NCBI GenBank assembly: GCA_013399875.1
Contig: VXAZ01005475.1
Location: 2,622,912-2,686,911 of the forward strand
Direction of reading: 5' to 3'
Length of the DNA: 64,000 nucleotides
Origin: Gymnorhina tibicen
Lineage: Eukaryota > Chordata > Aves > Passeriformes > Artamidae
A model generated the notes under the pieces. That model saw only the letters and a program-made list of their open reading frames with translations. It made no database searches and was not told where the DNA came from. The stretch's first letter is position 1; each line of letters starts with the position of its first letter. Positions 1 through 10,405 of the stretch are shown piece after piece. A program made the position numbers and the translations under genes.

Positions 1-337
1 TTTCAAATTGAAGAGCAAAACGTAAATCTGTATGAGATTTTTACAGGAATTTTGGAGTTTCAAATTTAGCAGTTCCAAAATGCAAACGGTTGGAAAAGTG
101 CTCTAGGCAGTAAAATTATTGTGGCTGAAATTAACCCTGCAAAAGATTTTTCTCTCTTGTCTAATAAATATTTTATGAAGAACTTGAGACTGTATGCAAA
201 CGCAGTCTCATTTACACAGTAAGTATGAGAACCAAGTGATATTGTGCCTATTTATTCATTTATTGATGAGAAATACATTTCAATTATATTACCTTTTGGT
301 TTTTTGTTGTGTTTTTTTTTTTTTTTTTTTATTCCAG
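1..337 (+). other. SYT1: 3' end of an upstream SYT1 intron with a long T-tract before the acceptor
   Basis: No gene is seen here. The stretch is AT-rich and ends with 19 consecutive T (312-330), then ATTCCAG, an extreme polypyrimidine tract directly in front of the start-codon exon. That SYT1 has non-coding exons further upstream is established for mammals and is inferred here from the acceptor. Confidence 0.75.
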
Positions 338-340
338 CAG
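335..340 (+). promoter_or_regulatory. SYT1: Tandem CAGCAG splice acceptor of the start-codon exon
   Basis: The T-tract is followed by CAGCAG, so the exon can begin at 338 or 341. Both choices lie in the 5' UTR and leave the protein unchanged. Tandem NAGNAG acceptors are a known source of 3-nt transcript variation. Confidence 0.6.
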
Positions 341-357
341 CTTACCCAGGAGTGAAA

Positions 358-529
358 ATGGTGAGTGAAAGTCATCATGAGGCCCTGGCAGCACCACCAG
401 CGACCACAGTAGCAGCAGCCCCTCCAAGTAATGTCACCGAGCCAGCCAGTCCGGGAGGAGGGGGAGGAAAAGAAGATGCATTTTCTAAGCTAAAAGAGAA
501 GTTCATGAATGAACTGAACAAAATTCCAC
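358..529 (+). CDS. SYT1: SYT1 coding exon a: N-terminal intravesicular segment, residues 1-57
   Basis: This exon encodes the lumenal N-terminus of synaptotagmin-1. The exon begins at 338 or 341 (two usable AGs) with a 17-20 nt 5' UTR part, and the ATG at 358 has A at -3 and G at +4. The frame is open upstream to 244, but that stretch is intron and would translate the T-tract as poly-Phe, so 358 is the start. Visible: an Ala/Pro-rich stretch, the sequon N25-V-T27 (the site glycosylated in the rat protein at N24), five glycines at 33-37, and a basic/acidic segment ending at P57. The donor is CAC|GTAAGT at 530. The exon ends in phase 1: base 529 is the first base of codon 58, which is completed in the next exon as Leu. 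The chance of another synaptotagmin is very low because this N-terminus is specific to SYT1. Confidence 0.96.
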
Positions 530-3500
530 GTAAGTAAAATGTGATTGATGAAAAAGCTTCCATTGGCAGGCTAGATTTAATTTGACATTTTATTCTTTGA
601 CATTTATTTAGACAGCATACTAAATGTTTTCTAGTCAAAGGTGGCAAAATCACAAGATTAAACTGGTTTTGTAAGTTCCTCAAAATTACCTGGAGTAGGA
701 AAAAGAGAGTCCAACTCGTACGTAATTTATGTCTATTCTTGGTATGTCAGCTTAGTTTGGTAATTTTTACTGATGAATTACTGCTGAATCATTAAAACTG
801 AATCTAGAAAACTTCTCCGTGGCTGTGGGACCAGTAAGTAAAATGTGTCCTATCAGTAACACTTACAGTTTCATGTTTATGACGTATGTGTGTGGGCATA
901 TTACCTTAAAGTAGTATTTGCCCAGAACTCATAAATATTGAAAAAACAAGGAAACTTTGTATCTTTGGAGATTAGAAGATGTAGAAAGAAATGGGAAAAT
1001 GGGGTTTTAACAAGAAAATAGCTAATACCTCAGTAATGTATGAAGATAGCTATGCTTTTCCCACTCAGTTATTTAGTAGATCAGCCACTGAATGCTGTTT
1101 GCACAAGTTCATGTACCTACGCAGAAAACTTAGAAGTATAAATGTATATTTTTGTGAAGTCAATAGAACTAAAGTCAGCAGGGTTCTTTTGATCTGTGCT
1201 AGAAAGTATTGACTCAAATTTGAGGCCTCAATTTGTTCACATTAAAAAAAAAAAAAATGCAAGCATTAGCTTTGTGCTGTTGTTTATGATAATGCTGGGG
1301 CTCTTGAACCTGTCTGGTATGTTTTACTGTACATAGGCTGGTATCAAATATAGAACTAATTCAATATTGTCAATGGCATTTCATATAATACAGAAAAAAT
1401 CCTTTTTTGTTACTGCTAGAAAAATTACCTAACGCTACCAGCAGATCATTTTGGCACTTTTGTAGATATGAAGGTGAAGGCTGTATGTGTATGTGTTTTA
1501 ACAGCAAGCATTAGAGAGTCATTCAATCTTTAATAATTTTTTCTTCATAAGAATAAGTAAATGTAAAATATTTCCAGGGAAGTATTTTAACATATGTAAG
1601 AATTTTCAGTTTTAGAAGGCTATCCTTTGTGTAAAGAAATGTTCTGTGACCGATAAAGACAGATAAGAAATTAGAATATTAATCAATTTTTTTATCTCTA
1701 AATGGATCTTGGCAATGTAGCAGATGAGGTTTTTGCAAAATTCGTAGCAAACATGTTTGCTCTGTCACTCAAAATTCTCACTTGCAAGAATTAAGGTGTT
1801 ATAGAGGTAAGAAATTTGTGTGACATTATTTTGGTGATCTGTGCGGTCCAGTGCAAACTGTACTGAAATGAAATTGTCTGATGATATCAAGGGAAAACAA
1901 AAATAAGGAATAAAAATAGAGAAATACAAGTATATTAAAAAAGGAGGGGAAATGAAAAGAGAAGACATTGAGGGAGAAACAGTCAGAATTTGAAACATTT
2001 ATCTTGTAATTTTTATTTCACTGTGCTAAGTAAATAACATTGATGAGACTTTTATGTAGATACTCTCATATTTTTAAACTTTGATTTTAACTTTACAAAG
2101 GCATGAATGGATTCCAGTACGAGGAACTCTGTAATTGGTAGGTGTAGGAAAAAGTCTGTAGATAGAGAGAAACTTGGAATGCCCTGCTGTGTGCTTTTTT
2201 AAAACCGCAAGAAAACAAGTGGAAAGTCCAATCTGGAGAATCTTTTCAAGTTGAACTGACAAAAACTTTTATTTTCTCTTCATGAAAGAAAAAAACCCCT
2301 ACTGTTACATAACGAAAATCCTTACTTAGGAAAGTATGTTAGGCCATAAGACAAATCTCATTTCTTATGAAATACATTCCAGTGTTTATAAAATGTGGTA
2401 CCTTATGCTGACAATGAGACCAGAATATATTGCCCCCATCTTAGAAATCTGGTCTCTTATCCAAGATCATGCAGTATTGTTGTCGTGAAAAAACGAAACT
2501 AAGGTAGTCACAAATCCCATGCCAGCTGTCTGCTTTTATTATAGAGGCTGCAGATGTGATTGGATCTTCCCAGGATCTCTGTCAAATGCTGTGACTATTT
2601 AACATTATGTTCTGCTACACTGGGGGGGTTTGCCATTTCAAGAAGAAAGTTGAATGTTCATTGTACTACAGAGGGGCAAGGGACTTGTGTGGGGGCTTTT
2701 TTGAAATGCTAAATGGGAAATTAGTGGCATTGACATGTTTGAGCATTTTATATTCCAATTAACTTCTCTTTTGCCCATTTTCCTCAATAATAAGTCCTAC
2801 AAGAATGGACATTACACACAGGTCTGTATGTACTTTAAATTTATAAACTAACATAAACATAAAACAAGTAAGTTTACTTAGGCTGTCTACAAAATACAGG
2901 GGGCAGGAGGGCAGAGGAGACCTCATTTCCCTGTTGGAAGATTATAGCATTTTCTCATGAGTTGTTCCGTTTATGTCAGTGGGGAGTTGTCAGCATGGTG
3001 TTTCCAGCCTATTGCCAAAAAAAATTTAATTGTGGTAGAAAAGTTCTCAGGACTTATCTCTTAAAACTGGCTGCAAATTTTTAAGAATCTCTCTTAGAGC
3101 AGAATTTAAATTAGTACAAACCAATTTGTTTGTATAGTGCCTTTCTGGGAATTCCTTGCTGTGTGAGAGAAAAGAAATATGGTGCATGGGCCCCATTGGG
3201 ACAGCACAGATGCTTGTGTCTAAGAACACTTCCAAGACCATGGACCAGGTTTTTCCTCTGGGAGATTCAAACTGAAGACCTGATTTGAGTCTTACACATG
3301 ACAGTGGAATGCCATAGTCAGCAAGTTCTCTAATCTTTGCGGATGAGGGACAAGCCTGTTTTTTAGGTCATGTGCTTTATCATTTTTACTTCCAAAGATC
3401 TTGTGTTCATCCCCACATGACAGGAAAGACTTGGAAATCTCAGTACTTAATATGAGAGGATTTTGTTTTCAGTGCCCTGTTGTTTATGTGTGAGATAAAT

Positions 3501-6500
3501 AATTAAATGTTTTAGTTGCCTCTGCCTAAGATGTCTGCAGATGGAAAATAAGCCGTCATGATGCAGTGGATGTGTAATAGAATAGAGTGTTGTGAAGAAG
3601 CTCACCTGGAGTCAACTTGGCTTGAGTGCTAAAAAGGCCAAGCCATAGTAGGGTCTAATTTATGTAGTCTTCTCTTTCTGTTTTATCTTAGAAATTATAT
3701 AATATCAAGTCATGCTTATATTAAAAAAAAATAAATGACAACATTCTAACCAGGGAATACATGATAACAAAAATAAAGGTAAAGCAAACTACATCCAGCT
3801 GAATAAATACTGTTCCTTTCATGTGGCTTATAATAGAAGATTCATTTTTTTAAAAGACTATGTTTTGTAGAACACACAGATGTCAGAATTCAAATAGTCT
3901 AAACATACCAGCTAACTAAAAATATTAGGATTCCCATTAAAAATTCACTTTGCAAAACTACAAGATAGGGTCCACACAATTTAAATCAGACTGGTGTTTT
4001 CTTCTGTGATGTATGCACAAGAGAAGTCTTGTTTTGTCAAAAAAAAAGGATGAATTTAATAGAAGAAGGAAATAAAAGTTCCAAGAAAAAGAAAGGACCT
4101 GTTTGTGTCAGTATACATTATTTCAGGAACAGTGATGCAGTGCGTAAACCAGGTTAAAATTTTCATTGGTACAAGCAGAAAATTTGGAATTTTTTCTTGA
4201 TTTGTATCTCTTTAAAATAGAACATCCACCACATTTTGTGACAGGAGAACGCGGGCTTCCAAAAGCACACAAATCATTCAGAATGTCCTAACATACATTT
4301 CACTCTGGATAAAGCAAGTGGGATAATTTTATTACAATGAGTCATACAGTTAAAGTGCAGGAATCTGGTAAGTTACTGAGGCATAACTGTGAGGAATTTT
4401 TTTCTCCGTTATGTAAATCCCTGCATTTTGGTTGTGAGTGGCTGATTTGCATAATCACAGTACAGTTGTTTTTCCATAACTGAACTGTGTATAAACGTCA
4501 CTCTAACTTAATTGGTTCTTATACTTTCAATCCCTATTTATCTTTAGTCTGCAGACTTTTTAATCTGTTTACCAGCAGGTGAAAAAAGGCACCATCTCTG
4601 CTTTTACATTTTACATTTTAAATATAGTAAATCCAAGATCTGAAAAAAGGGGGAAAACAGAGCAGATAAAACAGCATTTACGCTTCCAAAAATAAAATGC
4701 ATTAAAAGATTTTATAAGATATATCAGTTCTTTCCTTCTTCCTTCTCATTGCTCTTACATCTGGGTCTTTGTCTACAGGCTAGGAAAATATCTGCCATAC
4801 ATTTACAGTAAGTGTGTAGCAAGACTGTGGTAATGGCAGCAACAGCTTTTGGGTGGAGACTTTAAATGTCAAGATACTGATACTAACCATACACAAATAA
4901 AAACTGACATAAATTACCATTAGTTTACTTAATAATTGTGAAATCAAAGTGATGTTGATGTGTTTTCTAATGGCACATTCCTGTATGAACAGGAGACCTC
5001 ATTCTGCTAGTAAATAAGACAGCAAAAATCCAATAAAATTCCAGCATACATCTGATTGAATAATGATATGCTGTTAATGCTTGTGGTAAAATCTGGAAAA
5101 GCTATAATATAATATCTAATTGAATTGAATCCAGGATACTGTCATTAACTCTATAATAGGAAGATGCTGTGTATTTCCAATGCTCTTTTCTGTCTTACAT
5201 TGTAATTGTATAAAAAGTTACATTTCTATACAAACTGTAGTCTGAAATCTTTGGCTGGCTTGCCACTCCATTTGGCCTCAGTAGCTGGTGCTCAAAAGCC
5301 CTAAATTTGATTCATCTTGTACAACTGACTGATAATCCTCCAAAGCAGAAGCTCAAATCTCTGTGATAATTCAGGCTAAAACCTGGTGTTCTGTGCAGAC
5401 TTGTCTCACATTCTGTTTGCAGAGAAAGTTTTATTTCCCTCTCCTTGGCCTAGTGAATAACTCAAAATAAAATGGGACTGGAGGCTGTAGAGAGAACTGT
5501 AATAAAAAATGTAAAAGTAACTGTAAGACTCAGGTCTGATTTAATTCTAAATAATATCTTAGTAAGCTGACTATCGAGTTATAGATATATTTGGGTAATT
5601 TGGCAAATAAAATAATTATGGATTTATGTGTTTAGCCATTTAAGTCAAAATTTTAGCATTCAGCAGTCATCCTAGACACGTCATTTCTTTCTCCCTGTTG
5701 GTCTCTGCTATTTTGCCCTTCCGGCTTTCTTGATTGACCAGCTGAGGTGTAGTAAGAGTGCTTATTGCCCTCTATAAATGACAGTAAAGTTAATTTCTTA
5801 ATTTTTCATTCTTATGTAGCATCAAGATTATTAAGGAGTTATTACCAGATTATGTCTGTTATTAGAAAATTGAGGATTTTGTTCCTGGGGTCTTTCTGAA
5901 ACTTAATTTTTATAAGCTGACAGCTTGATCATTTGCAGAAAATGAATTCATTAGGCTTCTCCTAATGGTTCCCGGAGCACAGGTGTTACTGGCACAGGGA
6001 GGAGAGGGCAAATTCTTTTCTAAGTTCATAAAAAAGAAGCAAAATGCTGATAATAGAATGCTTTCAGATTTAGAAACTGGATTTATAAAGTAGGCATACC
6101 ATAAAATCAGAATAAAGTTTGCAGCAATAGCTATGATTTACATTTTCACAGCATGTGCCAGTGTTAGTCATTGCCTAATATCTTAGGTTATCCAGAAAAA
6201 AAAATTGAGTTTCTGCTTCAGAGATCATCTTGAGTAGTAGCTGACTGCCCATAGAAATGAGGACTATGTATACATATGTTTATATGTGTACACACATAGA
6301 TTTATCAAAACAATAAGCAGAGTTCTCAGTGTAGGAACAGTCTGACATTAGCAAATTCCATTTAGGTATCTTGGTAAAGAATATTTGTATGGAGATTTAG
6401 AGAAGATAAAGAAGCTTCTTGATGTTCAGGGAGCTCTAAAGAACAGTGCTGGAGGAAGTGGGAAGGCATGAATTCAGGTCTTCTTGCCTCCCTTCCTGTC

Positions 6501-7349
6501 ATCAAATCATTGGCCTCTACTCATGCCGAGCAAATACCTGCAGCTTTACACTGGAGAAGAAGCAGGGAAAATCAGAAATAAGGATTTATTCTGGAACACA
6601 GAAGAACAGGACAGAGCTATTACAGTAAATATTAGATGGGGAAAAAAAAAGTTATCTCTAAATATAGCAGTTTAAATGCAAATCTCAGGTTACTCCGTTT
6701 TCTCCCTGAACCCCCCAGTCCCAGAGTGTACATGAGAACTTCATCCTTTTTTTTTATGTTAAGTAAAATTTCTAGATCTCCTGCTGATAGGGAAAAGCTT
6801 GAAAATACTGCTCACATACATCTAGAAGACACAAATATTGTGAGACAAAAACAGTTCAACTCTGTTATTTTATGAACTCATAGTATGAAAATGCTGTGAT
6901 TATTTCTAGGGGTCCAGCATATTTTGATTGCTTTAAATGAGGAATCCGGAAAATACAGCTTTTAAATCGCAAATGTCTGAATAGATACTGAGGGGTGGAA
7001 GAATGGAAGTAAAACCTCATGAAGCAGATGAAAACCCTTGTCTGGAAGGAATAGCATGTAGTCTGAGATCCCACCGAATTATACTCCATCGGTATTTTAA
7101 TGATTGATTCTGTCGTGCAGAATTTATTTATTTTTTTACATTATTACATTTTACAATCCATGAGTTATTTTCATATGACTTCTGATAGGCTCCCCTTAAC
7201 ATGTCCTCCTCTTAAACTTCTGGGTTCATGACAGCTGCCAGTTTGATCCTCATACAGGACTGAGCGAGGAACCTCAGGCTGTTAGAAGTACAAGCTGCTC
7301 TAGCATGACCTAGAAGTGCTGCTGCTGCAGACTGTAGCTGGATCAAGCA
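530..7349 (+). other. SYT1: Large SYT1 intron, first part: no gene seen
   Basis: The sequence is AT-rich and mostly unique, without an open frame that resembles a protein. It includes a run of 14 A (1244-1257), a 9-bp inverted repeat (2416-2456), an octamer-type ATTTGCATAAT (4445-4455), and an overlapping palindrome plus hairpin (5941-5967). Short TA/CA runs occur near 6268-6300. Confidence 0.7.
1244..1257 (+). repeat. Poly-A run (14 nt)
   Basis: Fourteen consecutive A after a pyrimidine-poor stretch. I see no retroelement body attached, so it is best described as a mononucleotide microsatellite. Confidence 0.8.
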
Positions 7350-7373
7350 CTGGCAAGCACACATGCTTGCCAG
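7350..7373. repeat. Perfect 10-bp inverted repeat with CACA loop
   Basis: CTGGCAAGCA (7350-7359) and TGCTTGCCAG (7364-7373) are exact reverse complements around a 4-nt loop. It sits just upstream of a CR1 fragment and follows a CTG/CAG-rich stretch. No function is known to me. Confidence 0.7.
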
Positions 7374-7381
7374 GAGGTTAC

Positions 7382-7480
7382 ATAAAATCATTGAATGGTT
7401 TTGCTTGGAAGGGACCTTAAAGATCATGTAGTTCCAACGCCCCAGCCATGGGCAGGGAGATAATCTCCTCCAATCAAAGC
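7382..7480 (-). mobile_element. CR1 LINE, 3'-end fragment, antisense to SYT1
   Basis: The words CTTGGAAGGGACCTTAAAGA, then TCATGTAGTTCCAACG and CCATGGGCAGGGA, are diverged forms of the CR1 3' UTR read in reverse complement. The element is therefore on the - strand with its 3' end at about 7382. Only about 100 bp is recognisable, and the far boundary is uncertain because similarity fades after the CCATGGGCAGGG word. CR1 is the dominant non-LTR retroposon of birds and reptiles. Confidence 0.75.
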
Positions 7481-10356
7481 AGACTCAACCCATGCATCTG
7501 ACACACTCAGGTCCAAGGGAGTATCCTATTCCTACCCTGGCCATTATCTTGGCTCCTTGGACAAGCCAAGAAGGAAAGGAGAAGTCAGAAGAGCAGACTC
7601 CTACACCTTGAACCAGAGCAGCAGCTGCAGCACTCTCCATCCCCAGCACAGGGAGAGCCTGTCGCAGGCTAAACCCATGTCCTCCTCTGCATCACCTTGA
7701 GAATGCACTGTCCTGTCAAAAAGGAAATGCTGTCTCTAAGCCAGTAGCACACTGGGAAGGTAACCTCAGTGTCAAACAGAATCATACATTATTGATTGCA
7801 TGTGTCTGGAACACCCTTTTCAGAAACAGCAGTTGGTTTTGAGTTGTATAATCTGAAGGAAGAGGAAGGAGAAGCAAGTTCTTCTGTAAAACATGTGATG
7901 CTGAAAACATTTCAACAAAATATAAGAAAACAAAAAACCACATTCAGATTAACTTTTAAACTCAAGGGGATGAAATTCATCTATACCAGAAACAGGGGTG
8001 AGCACCTACCTTTGGTTTGGTGATGGCATTTTAACAAAGGGTGTCAGACTACCCCCAGGGGTCTCCTCTAGCGCATCACTGTGATTATTATTTTATATGT
8101 TACAATTACTCTGCGAGGTATTTTATTGCACTGTAGCTATGTCAAGTTGTGCCAGTACCTTATAAATTGAGTAGGGAATTCAGTTTACAAGCAGAAAACT
8201 GAACATTGTTGCTGGCTTACCTTCAGTTCTGGGAATGTATCCTAAAATTTCATTACTTTGTGTGAGAGAAGGCGCACTAAAATTGTGTTTACATGCATAA
8301 AAGAAACACAATCTTTGTTAGCCTTTTTCAAACTTGCCTGCATATAAAGTGCCTACAGAATTACACATACCTCTTATAATTGTTTGTAATCTTGCTTTAA
8401 AAATAAGAGTTCATGGAACAATTGTTCTGAACTTAAAACTGAGAATACATTTAGAGATTGATTCTCAGCAATGTACTGCATAAAAGATAAAAGGCACCTG
8501 TGACTGTGGTTAGTAGATTTGCTTTTAAAAAGTATGGTTTAAATGCGCAGTGAAAATACAGGAATTACTGTTAAGATTTATATTCCATCCTTACCTCAGC
8601 TACTTGTGCCTAGGCACTGTGGCAAGCTAGAAGATATTCTCTCTGTGTTTTTATGAGAACCAAGACTAGATAATGCCACTGTTATTCTGAGAAATTGTTG
8701 TAAGCTGGCACAGCTGAAGAACAGGATGTCATTCTTTGTTGTTAACTGTTCTGCTTAGAACTGGGTGAGTTTGCTGCTGAGAATTGTACAAACTAAAGCT
8801 TTCCCTGAGGGTTTGTAAATATATCATACCCTCCTTACACTGGTTAATATGTTTTTAAAAGTGTTTAAAAAAAATTAAATGAGACAAAAATGCCTTTACT
8901 GATATATGAATTAAAATACCTGGTCATCAATGCCATATTGCCAAGGTGGGTGAAAAAGTAAGACTGACCACCAACAGGAGCTCTCAGGAATGCTGTAGGT
9001 ACATAGCATCCTTTCATGCATTCATTTTATCTTTTTTAGTCTGGGCTTTTATGTCAAGCAACCTCTTGCATGGTTCTAGATCTGAACATTGCTACTGCTT
9101 CCAGAACATGCAGCCACTTTGCAAGAGCTGTGGAAGTGGCCTCAAATATTCAGAAGAATCTTGGTATGGGAAGACTTTGCTCTGACTCGGTAGAAAGAAG
9201 CTGTGGTGCTGAACTTGAATGACTGCCTCATGAAGGCTGAGCTCCAGCTGGCAGCTGAACAAGCCATCTGCCTGCTCCTGTGCCGATTTCAGAGTCTGAA
9301 TCTACTCTTAATTACCAACTTCAGCTAGAGCTCCCTAATTTGCTCACAGACCCTATATCATCTGGGGGCATGTTTCAGTACTGTTGCTGGCACTGTTTTC
9401 CTATTACAGTGAGAGCCACGAAAATGGAAGATGAAGTTTATCATTTCAGATGGGAAAGGCATTTCAACCCAACATCTTAAAAAGAGGCTCCAGAAATTAT
9501 CAGGGTTTCTACACTTAGCTTTTAAGAATCAGACTCTGGAAGTTGAATTACACAAATCTGAGTTGAATGCGTTGGTCCTCTTCAGAATGACACAGAAATA
9601 GGAGGCCCAGGTTTATCCAGAAGGAAGAACTGGCGTCTGCACTGGTACTGGTCCCACATACTTTGATACCTAGGAAGGTCTCTAGATTAAGCCCTTTTAA
9701 CAGAGAGATTCACGGCCTGGAAACACTTTCTCTGAGCTTAGAGACCTGATTTCTCTCACTTGGAGAGCGTTTATTTCAGTCTCTTCTGTCGATGCGCAAT
9801 CTGATGAAGAGTAAGGGAGATCACTAGACCAGAGGCCTGGCTGAAGGACAGCCTATGCATTTTGCTGTGAAATGCCTTTGGGCAAAATGAGCAAATGACA
9901 GTGGGTATTTAAGGCTCCTTGAGCTTAAACAAATGTCTTCACACAAGGCTACAGAATATGGCAACATGAACCCCGTGTTTCTTTCTGAGCTGTTCCTGTA
10001 GGAAAGGCAGATCCAAGTTTTCCCAGCTTCTTCCCTTAGTTTCCTTTAGTTCTCAGGAAGACCCAAGGCTCAGGTATTTTAGGCTGCAGCCTGAACAATA
10101 CTCCTGAGTCTTTGCTGGCAGCTGCTGTATTGTCAGTTTGAAGCAGCCACGCAAACCATCTATTTGATGCAGTGGAGTGGGGGTGTCAGCTCCGTGAAGG
10201 GGAAGGGAGAAGGAGTATGTGAACACTGGTGAGCTGCTTGGTTTGAAATTCATTTACACACAAGAAGCTTTTTTCCCTAGACCTGTGTCAGGACCATCGC
10301 CCATAAAGCTGTACCGCAGTGGGGAGGAAACCTCCAGGACTAGGACAAGAATCCAA

Positions 10357-10405
10357 TTTTTTTCTTTTTTTTTCTTTTTCTTTTTTTTCTTTTCTTGTTT
10401 TTTTT
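10357..10405 (+). repeat. Polypyrimidine tract (49 bp)
   Basis: T and C only, with one G at 10397. It could form a triplex or act as a strong splice-like pyrimidine tract, but no credible exon follows it. Probably a low-complexity run. Confidence 0.8.

Noticed and set aside
244..357. In-frame extension of the first coding exon upstream to an ATG at 244
   Set aside because: It would translate the 19-T polypyrimidine tract and the splice acceptor. The known SYT1 N-terminus begins at the ATG at 358, which has a good initiation context.
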